A stretch of 64,000 bases of DNA, from assembly GCA_963834515.1 (NCBI GenBank), contig CAWICB010000009.1, forward strand, positions 124,001 to 188,000. The letters are read 5' to 3'. Positions within the stretch are counted from its first letter, which is position 1. Every line of letters starts with the position of its first letter. Below the pieces are notes generated by a model. That model made no database searches. It was not told the origin of the DNA and saw only the letters and a list, made by a program, of their open reading frames with translations. Made by a program: the position numbers and the translations under genes. The DNA is from RYN-230 sp963834515. Its GTDB lineage: Bacteria; Actinomycetota; Actinomycetes; Streptosporangiales; Streptosporangiaceae. Positions 41,723 through 50,717 of the stretch are shown piece after piece.

Positions 41723-43275
41723 GACTGCCTAACCTCCTTGGGCAGGCTGAATCGGATGTTCTCAGTGGTGATCACCCGCTCGCTGACCTCGACCGTGCCG
41801 AGGCCGCCGAGCGCGCTGATGATGTCCTGGACGATGGCCGGGGGCGCGGACGCGCCCGCGGTCAGGCCGATGGTGGACACCCCGGCCAGCCAGCCCAGCT
41901 CGATGTCGGACGGGCCGTCGATCAGGTACGCGGGGGTGCCCGCCCGCCGGGCGGTTTCCACCAGCCGCACCGAGTTGGAGGAGTTGGCCGATCCGGCCAC
42001 CAGCACCAGGCCGGACTCGGCCGCCACCGCGCGGGCCGCGCGCTGCCGGTTGGTGGTGGCGTAGCAGATGTCGTCGCTGCCCGGGGCGCGGGCGGCCGGG
42101 AACCGCTCGCGCAGCGCGCCGGCGATGTCCGCCGCCTCGTCCATGGCCAGCGTGGTCTGCATCAGGAAGGCCACCTTGCCCGGGTCGGTGGGGCGCAGCC
42201 CGGCGACGTCGGTGGCCGTCTCGACGAGCGCCACCGAGTCCGGGGCCTCGCCCAGCGTGCCCTCGACCTCCTCGTGCCCGGCGTGCCCGATCAGCGCGAC
42301 CAGGTAGCCATCGGCGGCGAACCGGCGGGCCTCGGCGTGCACCTTGGCCACCAGCGGGCAGGTCGCGTCCACCGTGGTCAGGCTGCGCCGGTCGGCCTCG
42401 GCCCGGACCGCGGGCGCCACGCCGTGCGCGGAGAACACCACCCGGGCCCCGTCCGGCACCTCGCTCAGCTCGTCCACGAAGATCGCGCCGCGGGCTTCCA
42501 GCCCGGACACCACGTGCGAGTTGTGCACGATCTGCTTGCGCACGTAGACCGGCGGGCCGTGCTGCTCCAGGATCCGCTCGACGATCTCGATGGCCCGCTC
42601 CACGCCGGCGCAGAACGACCGCGGCCCGGCCAGCAGGACCTGCCGCTGCCCGGCCGCCGCGGCCCAGCGGGCCAGCGCGGGCCCGGCCGCGCGCAGCGAG
42701 CGGAGCGCAGCCACCCCGCCGCCCAGGGCGCCCGGGCGGAGCAGCGGCCGGTCCGGGGTGTCCGAGACGGCCCGCAGCACGGCCACCGGCCGCCCCCGGG
42801 CCGCCTTGACCAGCTCAGCCGACTCCATGTCCACCGCGATCGCGCCGCCGGCGGCCAGCTGGTCCCGCTGCCCGGGCCGGAACAGATGATCGACGGTGAC
42901 CACCCGGCCGGTGCGTACCCGCAGCCCGGACCGGCGCAGCTCGCCGGCCAGCAGTTCCGCCGACGGGATCGGGGTGACCGTGTGCCCGTCGCTGACCTCG
43001 CTGGCCACCACCAGGTCACCCGGGACCAGGTCACGGGCCAGCCCGCCGCCAGTGCCCGCCACGGCCAGCGCGCCGAACGGCAGCGGGGCCAGCGTGCCGG
43101 CCCGTACCGCGGCCCGGCGCGGCCCGTAGCCGGTGGCCACGACCGCGGCGGCGGTGCCGCGCAGCCCGCGGCGGACGGCCCGGGCCTCCAGCCGGAGCGG
43201 CGCGCAGACCAGCAGCCCGGACTGATCCACCACCGGCGGCCGGGTCCGCGCGCTGGCTAGCACCGGGCGGGTCAT
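41719..43275 (-). CDS. Fusion of HpnG nucleoside phosphorylase and IspH reductase
   Basis: 518-residue two-domain protein. Residues about 15-205 form a nucleoside phosphorylase-like domain (LLVCAPLRLEARAVRRGL, GALAVAGTGGGL, AVDMESAELV), as in HpnG, which releases adenine from adenosylhopane. Residues about 210-518 are a complete IspH (HMBPP reductase) with the three cluster Cys in SFCAGVERA, DATCPLV and DICYATTNRQ, plus the HEEVEGT Glu and QTTL Thr. The join is a short VLLAGPRSF linker without a stop or restart. IspH makes IPP/DMAPP, the building blocks of squalene, so the fusion ties isoprenoid supply to hopanoid tailoring. Both neighbours overlap by ATGA. Confidence 0.88.
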   Translation of the reverse strand: MTRPVLASARTRPPVVDQSGLLVCAPLRLEARAVRRGLRGTAAAVVATGYGPRRAAVRAGTLAPLPFGALAVAGTGGGLARDLVPGDLVVASEVSDGHTVTPIPSAELLAGELRRSGLRVRTGRVVTVDHLFRPGQRDQLAAGGAIAVDMESAELVKAARGRPVAVLRAVSDTPDRPLLRPGALGGGVAALRSLRAAGPALARWAAAAGQRQVLLAGPRSFCAGVERAIEIVERILEQHGPPVYVRKQIVHNSHVVSGLEARGAIFVDELSEVPDGARVVFSAHGVAPAVRAEADRRSLTTVDATCPLVAKVHAEARRFAADGYLVALIGHAGHEEVEGTLGEAPDSVALVETATDVAGLRPTDPGKVAFLMQTTLAMDEAADIAGALRERFPAARAPGSDDICYATTNRQRAARAVAAESGLVLVAGSANSSNSVRLVETARRAGTPAYLIDGPSDIELGWLAGVSTIGLTAGASAPPAIVQDIISALGGLGTVEVSERVITTENIRFSLPKEVRQS

Positions 43276-45221
43276 GCCCGGCCTGCCAGGTAACGGCCGA
43301 GCGCGCTCAGCGGGAAGACCAGCCGGTACAGGTGGTAGTTGATGTAGAAGTCGCCGGGGAAGCCGGTCCCGGTGTACTCCGGCTCATCCCAGCTGCCATC
43401 GGGCCGCTGGTGCTCGGCGAGCCAGCGGATGCCGGCTTCCGCGGCCGGGCCCGGTGGCCCGGCGGCCAGCAGCGCAAGCAGCGCCCACGCGGTCTGCGAC
43501 GCGGTCGACGTGCCCTGCCCGGCCAGCCCAGGGTCGTCGTAGCAGCGCAGGTCCTCGCCCCAGCCGCCGTCCGGGTTCTGGTGCTCCTCCAGCCAGCGCA
43601 CGGCCCGCTGGATGGATGGCTTGGACGCAGGCACGCCCGCCGCGATCAGCGCGGGCACCACCGCACCGGTGCCGTACACATAGTTCGCGCCCCACCGGCC
43701 GAACCAGGACCCGTCCGGCTCCTGGGCCCGGAGCAGCCAGACCACGCCACGGCGGACGGCCCGGCTGCCGGCCTGGCCCGCCACGGCCAGCGCCTCGACC
43801 ACGTGCGCGGTCACGTCGGCCGACGGCGGGTCGATGACCGCGCCGAAGTCGCAGAACGGGAGCTTGGTGACCAGCGCGGACGTGTTGTCCGCGTCGAATG
43901 CGCCCCAGCCGCCGTCGGCGGACTGCATGCCGGTGATCCAGCGCAGCCCGCGGCCGATGGCCGGGTGCCGCCCGCCCGGGCCGGCCTGGCCCGGCGCGGT
44001 CCGGCGCAGCGCCAGCACGGCTTCCGCGGTGTCGTCGATGTCTGGGTAGCCGTCGTTGTCGAATTCGAACGCCCAGCCGCCCGGGGCCAGGTCCGGCCGC
44101 CGCACCTGCCAGTCCCCCGGGCCGGGTATTTCCTCGCTGAGCAGCCAGCTGGCCGCCGTGCGCAGCGCCGGGTGATCGGGCGGCAGGCCGGCGTCGGCCA
44201 GCCCGATTACGGCCAGCACGGTGTCCCACACTGGCGACTGGCACGCCTCCAGCCGGCGCACCCGGCCGGCCGGGGTGTCTGCCCAGATGGTGAACCGGTC
44301 CAGGCCGGCCAGGCCGCGCTGCATCACCGGGTGGCTCAGCCCGTAACCCAGCAGGTTCAGCGCGATCAGCGAGTACACCCAGGGCGGCTGGATCCCGCCC
44401 CAGCAGCCGTCCCGCTCCTGCCGGGCGATGATCCACTCCGCGCACCGGCGCAGCGCGGCGCGGCGCACCGCCCGCACCGGCCGGGCCCGCGGGCCGTGCT
44501 TCTCGACGACGTGCAGCGCGCGATCCAGTTGGCCGAACGCCAGTCCCCAGCCGGTCCGGTCCGCGGCCTGAGCCGGCTTGCGGGCCGCCGGGTGGCCTGG
44601 GGGGTCGGCCACCCGGATCTCGGCCAGGCCGAAGGGGAGGGACCGGACCGGCCGGAGCGAGCCCACCACGGTCAGCGGCACGATCGTCTGCCGCGCCCAG
44701 CAGGCCCAGTCGTACACATTAAGCGGGAACCAGCCCGGCAGGTACACCATTTCGGGCGGCATCACCGGAAGGTCATCCCAGGACCACTGGCCGAACAGGG
44801 CCAGCCAGATGCGGGTGAACACCCGGGTGGCCGGGATACCGCCCTGGTCGCGGATCCAGCTGGCCGCCCGGGTCATGTGCGGGGCCTCCGGCGGGTGCCC
44901 GGCCAGCCGCAGCGCCACGTACGCCTCGACCGTGGTGGACAGGTCCCCAGGGCCGCCGTAGAAGTTGGCCCACGTCCCGTCCGCGCGCTGCTGGGACGCG
45001 ATCCACCGGCCGGCCGCCGCGGTCTCCTCGTCGGTCCGGACGCCCAGGAACTGGCGGAGCAGCAGGTCCTCCGCGTCCATCGTGACGTTGGTTTCGAGCT
45101 CGCCCTGCCACCAGCCCTCGGCATGCTGGAGGCCGAGCAGGTGATCGCGGGCCGCGGCCAGCGCGGACTCTGCGCCGGAGAGCGCCGGAGACCCGCCGGA
45201 TCGCGCGTGCGTCACTGTCAT
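43272..45221 (-). CDS. shc: Squalene-hopene cyclase
   Basis: 649-residue membrane-associated cyclase folding squalene into hopene/hopanol. The catalytic DxDD motif is YPDIDDTAEAV (about residues 390-400). Multiple QW repeats are visible (for example QSADGGWGAFD, QEPDGSWFGRWG, QNPDGGWGEDL, QRPDGSWDEPE). GAGGAG lies before ATG 45221. Length is normal for the bacterial enzyme. It follows the polyprenyl synthase gene after 93 bases and overlaps the hpnG/ispH fusion. This is the committed step of the hopanoid operon. Confidence 0.95.
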   Translation of the reverse strand: MTVTHARSGGSPALSGAESALAAARDHLLGLQHAEGWWQGELETNVTMDAEDLLLRQFLGVRTDEETAAAGRWIASQQRADGTWANFYGGPGDLSTTVEAYVALRLAGHPPEAPHMTRAASWIRDQGGIPATRVFTRIWLALFGQWSWDDLPVMPPEMVYLPGWFPLNVYDWACWARQTIVPLTVVGSLRPVRSLPFGLAEIRVADPPGHPAARKPAQAADRTGWGLAFGQLDRALHVVEKHGPRARPVRAVRRAALRRCAEWIIARQERDGCWGGIQPPWVYSLIALNLLGYGLSHPVMQRGLAGLDRFTIWADTPAGRVRRLEACQSPVWDTVLAVIGLADAGLPPDHPALRTAASWLLSEEIPGPGDWQVRRPDLAPGGWAFEFDNDGYPDIDDTAEAVLALRRTAPGQAGPGGRHPAIGRGLRWITGMQSADGGWGAFDADNTSALVTKLPFCDFGAVIDPPSADVTAHVVEALAVAGQAGSRAVRRGVVWLLRAQEPDGSWFGRWGANYVYGTGAVVPALIAAGVPASKPSIQRAVRWLEEHQNPDGGWGEDLRCYDDPGLAGQGTSTASQTAWALLALLAAGPPGPAAEAGIRWLAEHQRPDGSWDEPEYTGTGFPGDFYINYHLYRLVFPLSALGRYLAGRA

Positions 45222-45314
45222 CGTCTCTCCTCACCATCACCACAAAGCCGCGCAACAACACCGGGCCGCCCCCGTCCCGGCGGGGCGGGCCTGGTTACTC
45301 GCTGGCCAAGCCGG

Positions 45315-46310
45315 TCACCATTGCCGCGCGGTGATGAACTCGGCGATCCCAGCGAACTCAGCACGCACGTCATCGGGCATGTCGGTTTCGTTCAGGCACT
45401 TCCCCGCCGCGGCCAGCTGGTCCGCGGCCTCGCTCTCGGTCCAGCTCTTGCCGCCGGCGTCCTCGACCAGGCGCGCGGCCCGGGCCAGGTCGTCCTCGGT
45501 CAGCTCACCCGGCCGGGCCAGCAGCGCGGCCAGTTCCTCACCCTCGGCCGACCCGCTGGTCAGCGCGGCCACTACCGGCAGCGACTTCTTCCGGGCCCGC
45601 AGGTCGGCCCGGACCGGCTTGCCAGTCACCTCGGGGGCGCCCCAGATGCCCAGCAGGTCGTCGGTCAGCTGGAAGGCCTGCCCGGCGTGCGCGCCAAACC
45701 CGGCCAGGCCCATGGCCAGCCCGGGAGGCGCGCCCACGTGGATGGCGCCGATGCTGCACGCACAGGCCATCAGGGCCGCGGTCTTGTCACCCGCCATCGT
45801 CTGGCATTCGGCCAGCGTGACATCGTCACGCTGCTCGAACGCGAGGTCGGCGCCCTGCCCGGCGATCAGCCGGAGCACCGCGGCGGACAGGCAGCGGGCC
45901 GCCCATACGCCCTGCGCGGCGGCGTCCTCGAGCAGGATGTCCTGGGCCAGCGCGAGCAGCGCGTCACCGGCCAGGATGGCCGCGCCCACGCCGTGCACCG
46001 TCCACGCGGTCGGGCGGTGCCGCCGCTCCGTGTCGCCGTCCATGATGTCGTCGTGCAGCAGCGAGAAGTTGTGCACCAGCTCGACCGCGACCGCGGCCGG
46101 GACGCCGCGGTCCGGCGCCGCCCCGGCCGCGCGCGCCGACAGCAGGGCCAGCGCGGGCCGCAGCGCCTTGCCCGCGCCACCGCCGTCCAGGCCCAGGTGA
46201 TACGCGGCTACCGTGCGCACCTCCGGGCTGAGCCGGTCCACCGTGGCGGCCAGCGCCGGCCCGACCAGGTCGCGGGCGGTCTCCACGCCGGCCGGCATGA
46301 CGGCGGTCAT
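45315..46310 (-). CDS. Polyprenyl diphosphate synthase (likely farnesyl diphosphate supply)
   Basis: 331-residue trans-isoprenyl diphosphate synthase. The first Asp-rich motif LLHDDIMDGD (Asp87, Asp88, Asp91) is intact and a bulky Leu/Phe pair precedes it. The second motif reads LTDDLLGIWG, the variant common in actinobacterial members. GKALRPAL supplies the IPP-binding Lys/Arg. Its position between hpnE and shc implies it makes the FPP used by hpnCDE to form squalene. It overlaps hpnE by ATGA. Product length cannot be fixed from sequence. Confidence 0.88.
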   Translation of the reverse strand: MTAVMPAGVETARDLVGPALAATVDRLSPEVRTVAAYHLGLDGGGAGKALRPALALLSARAAGAAPDRGVPAAVAVELVHNFSLLHDDIMDGDTERRHRPTAWTVHGVGAAILAGDALLALAQDILLEDAAAQGVWAARCLSAAVLRLIAGQGADLAFEQRDDVTLAECQTMAGDKTAALMACACSIGAIHVGAPPGLAMGLAGFGAHAGQAFQLTDDLLGIWGAPEVTGKPVRADLRARKKSLPVVAALTSGSAEGEELAALLARPGELTEDDLARAARLVEDAGGKSWTESEAADQLAAAGKCLNETDMPDDVRAEFAGIAEFITARQW

Positions 46311-47740
46311 GAGGACACTCCAGCCACCGCTGCCGCCTGGCTGCCCGCGGGCCCGCCACGGGTTGCTTGGGCCATCTCGCGTCGCAGCTCACGGGCTGCG
46401 ATCAGTCCGCTTCGCACGGCACCCTCCATCGTGTCCGGCCACCCGGTATCGGTCCAGGCGCCCGCGAGTACCAGGCCGGCCAGCCCGGTCCCGGCTCCCG
46501 GGCGCCGCTCGCCACACCCGGGAACCTGCCGGAACGTGGCCCGGCGCTCCCTGGTGACGAAGAAATCAGTGACCTGCGCGCCGCGCGCCGCAGGGAAGAG
46601 CTGGGCCATCGCGGGCAGGAACCGGTCGCGCAGCACCGCGGCCGGGGTGTCCACCACGCCGTCTGCCGCCGACACCGAGATGGCCAGGTACTGGCCAGCC
46701 GCCAGCCCGGACGGCCCGGTCCGGTCGAATACCCACTGCACCGGCGAGTCTACGGCGGCCGCGAACGGCAGCCGGGTGACCCGCCGGTCATAGACGATGT
46801 GCACGTTGACGATGGGCGATGCGCCCAGCTCAGGCCAGCGCTCTGGGCCTGGTCCCGTCCCGGCCGCGCCGGGTGGCAGCAGCCGGGCGGCCACTTCCGG
46901 CGGCACCGCCAGCAGCACGCCGTCCGCCTCGATGGCGTCCGGGGCGGACCCGCCCCGGTCGGCCAGTTCGACCCGGTACCGGCCACCAGGCAGCGGCGTT
47001 ATCCCGGCTGCCTTGGCATTCAGCCGGATCTCGGCGCCCAGCTCGCCGAGCTTGCGCGCGCCGGCCCGGCCGTGCAGGTCGCCCAGCGGGATGGCGGGCG
47101 TGCCGATGTCGGCCGCGCCCCGGCGGCCGAGCAGCGCGGTCTTGACCACGGTGGCGGCCAGGGCCAGGTTGGCGTCGTCGCCGGCCACGTTGAGCGCGGA
47201 CACCGTGAACAGGTCCCACAGCACCCGGCGGGCCCGCTCGCCCTGGCCGTGGGCGGCCAGCCAGTCGCCCAGCCGCTGGCCATCCAGGGCCGGGTCGGCC
47301 GGGTCCAGGAAGCGCATGCCCAGCGCGGCGCGGCTTACCCGCAGCCGCTCGGCCGCGGAGAGCAGCCCGTAGCCGGCCAGCGCCTGGCCGAAGTGCAGCG
47401 GGCCGGGCAGCGCGGTGCGGCGCAGCCGGGCCTGGCCACTTGGGCTGAGCACGGTCACGTCGAACCGGTCCTGCACGGACACGGAGCCGGTCATGCCGAG
47501 CCGTGCGATCAGCTCCCGGTAGGCGGTGCAGCAGCCCAGGAAGATGTGCTGCCCGTTGTCCACGATCAGGCCATCCCGGCTGAACGAGCAGGTGGCCCCG
47601 CCCAGCCTGGGCCGCGCCTCGAGCAGCGTGACCTGGATGCCCGTCTCGCGCAGCCCGATGGCCGCGGTGATCCCGGCCAGGCCGCCACCTGCCACCACCA
47701 CGTGGCGGCTGGGTGGGGTAGTCCTCGTCTCAGCGGCCAT
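46307..47740 (-). CDS. hpnE: HpnE, FAD-dependent hydroxysqualene dehydroxylase
   Basis: 477-residue amine-oxidase-fold flavoprotein that reduces hydroxysqualene to squalene, the last step of the HpnCDE route. The FAD-binding motif VVVAGGGLAGITAAIGLRE (about residues 14-32) is followed by LLEARPRLGGATCSF and NGQHIFLGCC. The C-terminal flavin motif LVLAGAWTDTGWPDTMEGAV (about 430-449) is intact. The start at 47740 overlaps the hpnD stop by one base (TGATG); the frame is open further upstream but that part lies inside hpnD. Confidence 0.92.
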   Translation of the reverse strand: MAAETRTTPPSRHVVVAGGGLAGITAAIGLRETGIQVTLLEARPRLGGATCSFSRDGLIVDNGQHIFLGCCTAYRELIARLGMTGSVSVQDRFDVTVLSPSGQARLRRTALPGPLHFGQALAGYGLLSAAERLRVSRAALGMRFLDPADPALDGQRLGDWLAAHGQGERARRVLWDLFTVSALNVAGDDANLALAATVVKTALLGRRGAADIGTPAIPLGDLHGRAGARKLGELGAEIRLNAKAAGITPLPGGRYRVELADRGGSAPDAIEADGVLLAVPPEVAARLLPPGAAGTGPGPERWPELGASPIVNVHIVYDRRVTRLPFAAAVDSPVQWVFDRTGPSGLAAGQYLAISVSAADGVVDTPAAVLRDRFLPAMAQLFPAARGAQVTDFFVTRERRATFRQVPGCGERRPGAGTGLAGLVLAGAWTDTGWPDTMEGAVRSGLIAARELRREMAQATRGGPAGSQAAAVAGVSS

Positions 47741-48654
47741 CAGCGCGCCCCCGCCCGCAGCGCCGCGCCGGCCAGCGCTTTGGCCGCCACCCCGGCTTTC
47801 TGCCCGGCGGACAGTGACACCCGGCGGTCCAGCACCGCGTCCGGGCTGGCCGAGATGGCCTGCAGCAGCCGGTAGTAGATCCCGGCCATGGCCCCGGTAC
47901 AGGCCGCGCTGCGCCGGTCCAGCATCGGCATCAGCTGCAGCCCGCGGGAGTACCAGTCGCGGGCCCGGTCCGCCTCGAACACGACCAGGTCGACCAGCTT
48001 GGGGTCGGCGGCCGGGCCACCTGACCCATTCGGGCGCAGCTCCGCGCCGAACCGCTTGAAGTCCTCGGCCGGCAGGTAGACCCGGCCGGTCCCGTAGTCC
48101 TCGCGGATGTCCCGCAGGATGTTGGTGAGCTGCAGGGCCACCCCCAGCGCATCGGCCAGCGGCGCGGCGGTGGCCACATCCCGGGTGCCGAACACGCCGA
48201 GCGACAGCCGCCCGATGGAGCCCGCCACGCAGCGGCAATAATGCTGCAGGTCATCGAACGTGGCGTAGCTGGTACCGCGCACGTCCGCCTCGCATCCGTC
48301 GATGAGCTCGCCGAACGCGGCCAGCGGGATGGGGAACCGGCGGCCGGCGTCGGCCAGGGCGATCAGCACTGGGTCTTGCTGCCGAGCATCATCCTGCCCC
48401 GGGCCGGTCCCGGCTGGCGAGCCAGTTTCCGCGGCCAGCCTGGTCACCTCGGCCCGGGCCCGGCCCAGTTCGGCCAGCTTCTGGCCGGCCGGCAGCGAGC
48501 CGTCCCCGATGTCGTCGACACGCCGGGCGAACGCATACACGGCGGACAGCGCACGCCGCTTGGCCGGCGGCAGCAGCCGGATGCCGTAGGAGAAGTTGCG
48601 GGCCTGCGACCAGGTGATTTCTTCGCAGTGCCGGTACGCGGCGGGCACGTCCAT
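47740..48654 (-). CDS. hpnD: HpnD, presqualene diphosphate synthase
   Basis: 304-residue squalene/phytoene synthase-family enzyme condensing two FPP to presqualene diphosphate. First Asp-rich motif RRVDDIGDG (about residues 48-56) and second LRDIREDYGTGRVYLPAEDF are clear. A strong GGGAGGTGATC directly before ATG 48654 decides the start over the ATG at 48675. That ribosome site includes the stop codon of hpnC, so translation of the two is closely linked. hpnE follows with a one-base overlap. Confidence 0.92.
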   Translation of the reverse strand: MDVPAAYRHCEEITWSQARNFSYGIRLLPPAKRRALSAVYAFARRVDDIGDGSLPAGQKLAELGRARAEVTRLAAETGSPAGTGPGQDDARQQDPVLIALADAGRRFPIPLAAFGELIDGCEADVRGTSYATFDDLQHYCRCVAGSIGRLSLGVFGTRDVATAAPLADALGVALQLTNILRDIREDYGTGRVYLPAEDFKRFGAELRPNGSGGPAADPKLVDLVVFEADRARDWYSRGLQLMPMLDRRSAACTGAMAGIYYRLLQAISASPDAVLDRRVSLSAGQKAGVAAKALAGAALRAGAR

Positions 48655-48658
48655 CTGA

Positions 48659-49584
48659 TCACCTCCCGCCCGCATAAGCCGTCAGCACTTCCCGTACCAG
48701 CCGGCCGCGGCGTGGCTTCGGTGTCGCGCGCAGCACATCGTGCCGAGCGCCGGCGATGGCCGCCAGGGCGGCCCGGCCGCCGGCCACATAACCGGCCACG
48801 GCAACCCGGGCCGCGCCGCGCAAATTCCCGACCAGCGGGGCGCCCTGGTCGAGGAGTTCCCGCGCGCGCCGTACCTCGAACGCCATCAGCTCCCGGACCT
48901 GCGGCGACGCGGTGGGAGCGGCCAGGTCATGCTCGCTGACCCCGAACCGGGCCAGATCTTCGCCGGGCAGGTAGATCCGGCCCGCCCGGAGGTCCTCGGC
49001 CACGTCCTGCCAGTGCTCAGCCAGCTGCAGCGCGGTGCAGATCCGGTCGGACAGGATCAGCCGGTCCGGGGTGACAGCGCCGAACACGTGCAGCACGATC
49101 CGGCCCACCGGGTTGGCGGACAGCTCGCAGTAGCCGGCCAGGTCGGCGAACGTGGCATACCGGGAGACCACCTGGTCCTGCCGGTTGGCCTGGATCAGGT
49201 CCGTGAACGCCTGCCGCGGCACGGCACACTCAGCCACCACCGGGGCCAGCGCGCGGACCACACCGAGCCGGGGCGGCTCGGCGGGCCTCGGCAGGCCGGA
49301 TCAGTGCCCTGGAAGCGGTAAAGCCGACCAAGGTCGGCTTCCAGATCGTCAAGGAGGCGGGCCCGCTCGCCGGGCGGCGCCTCGTCGCCCATGTCATCCA
49401 CGGCCCGGGCATAGCCGTACACGGCCTGCAGGTGGCGCCGGTAGCGGGCAGGCAGCAGGCGCAGCGCAACCGGGAAGTTCTCCCCGGACGCCTTGTCCCC
49501 GGCAGCAGCCCCGATCCGCTCCGCGGTCGGGTGAACGGCAGCCGGGCCGCGCGGTTCTCCCAATCCTGCTACCCCCTGGCTCAC
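48659..49584 (-). pseudogene. hpnC: HpnC, hydroxysqualene synthase, with a net one-base frameshift
   Basis: The N-terminal third (GENFPVALRLLPARYRRHLQ, YARAVDDMGDEA) is read in one frame down to YRFQGTDPA at about 49290. The rest (PPRLGVVRALAPVVAECAVP through QLAEHWQDVAEDLRAGRIYL to the stop at 48659) is in another. The combined length (926 bases from GTG 49584) is one base short of a whole number of codons. Both Asp-rich motifs survive on their separate halves. Joined, the protein would be a normal 308-residue HpnC, which converts presqualene diphosphate to hydroxysqualene. All other operon members are intact, so a base-calling error or recoding in this GC-rich spot is as likely as true loss. 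TTG 49620 is an alternative start. Confidence 0.8.
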
Positions 49585-50075
49585 ACCAGCTATCTCCGCA
49601 CACTCGCCAAACAAATGCAAACAATGACATGAGCGTCACCTGACACGGGTGTCGCAGATCAGCGGCACACCGCAGCCTGGTTCCGCACTAGGCCCGCCAG
49701 AACAGCGTGCCTCTCATTATGCCCACCCCTGGTCCGGCGATCACAATCGGGTCGGCCCCGGTCCCTCATAGCACATTGCTCCGGCCATTCGCAACGTGCT
49801 GCGACGTGACTCTCCCGGAGTTTCCAGGACCCCCAGGAGATGATCTTCGAACCATACTGTCTCCCCAGGTCAGGCCGGTGATTTAGTCTTATTGCCGGGG
49901 CAGGCTGGATATGTTTCAGCTGGGTTACGAACTGGATTCAAATCGTCAAAATTCACGGCGCCCGGCCGACCGCTTCCGACTGCATGGGCATGGTTACCCA
50001 ACGCAATGCCGGGGCGGCCGCCGGACGCAAGGCCGGAGCACCGCGTTGTACAGACTCGGCGCGCTCACGGCGCCG

Positions 50076-50093
50076 CATTAGCTGACGCTAATG
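50076..50093. promoter_or_regulatory. Palindrome CATTAGC-tgac-GCTAATG
   Basis: Perfect 7-base arms around a 4-base spacer, AT-rich relative to the surroundings, in the divergent region between the hopanoid operon and the conservon. It may be a repressor site. The regulator is unknown. Confidence 0.35.
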
Positions 50094-50295
50094 TCATATT
50101 CGGCGCCTGCCCGCCGGGACCACCAAGCGGCCGCCACGGGCCCGGACGCTGTTTCGCAAACCGCAACTATGCCAGAGCGGTGCCCGCCATACCAGCCCGG
50201 GTGTCCGGCCGCCCCTCGCTCTCCCCGGCGGCCAGCCCGGGGAGGCTGGCCGCACCCCCGGCACCCGCGGCTCCCCGGCCCGGCCGCCGTCCGGG

Positions 50296-50347
50296 TCGTG
50301 ATCATGACATTGGCGGGGATCTAATCCCGCCAATGTCATGATCACGA
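50296..50347. repeat. Long palindrome, TGATCA-ended family
   Basis: Arms of 24 bases (left 50296-50320 with one bulged G, right 50324-50347) around a tiny loop; the left arm starts TCGTGATCATGACATTGG. The end sequence GATCATGACA also occurs in the direct repeats at 31019. There is no gene 3' end nearby on either strand, so simple termination does not explain it. Confidence 0.65.
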
Positions 50348-50717
50348 TTGGCTGGGCGGCGCATTTCCTGGCCCCGATATAGTTACTGCTGGGTAGCATT
50401 GTGTGGCCGATTGGGGCTGGGGCGGGAACGGCTAGACGGCCATAGCCGGGGGACCCGGCAGCCTGGCCGCAGCGCAGGTCGCGGCCGGTCGCGGCGGCCG
50501 GCGCCAGCAGGCCGGGGCCGCCCCGCCGTTGGCCAGACCGGACGGTAAGAGAGATTCCCGGTAAACGCGGCAAAACGCGCATGTAACACGGGGGTAATTA
50601 GTGCAATTTGCCGGCCCGTAACCCGCGTCACTGCTACGCTCCGTTGCTCCGGGGGGGCCTCCGAAGCTCCTTCGTAGCTGAACGGTCACATTCCGTACTA
50701 CTTGTTAGGCCTGGACC

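Larger units (their letters stand above)
49585..50717. other. Long divergent intergenic region
   Basis: About 1.1 kb between hpnC and the conservon kinase gene, with lower GC around 49820-49960. It contains an operator-like palindrome (50076-50093) and a long hairpin palindrome (50296-50347). I could not support a protein or known RNA gene; short open frames here lack conserved character and ribosome-binding sites. It must hold the promoters of the hopanoid operon and the conservon. Confidence 0.5.

Noticed and set aside
43332..46793. 1,153-codon open frame on the plus strand opposite shc and the polyprenyl synthase gene
   Set aside because: It lies antisense to intact squalene-hopene cyclase and synthase genes, with shadow-type composition and no recognisable motif.
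49892..50341. 150-codon frame in the hpnC-conservon gap
   Set aside because: No ribosome-binding site, no conserved composition, and it runs through the long palindrome at 50296.
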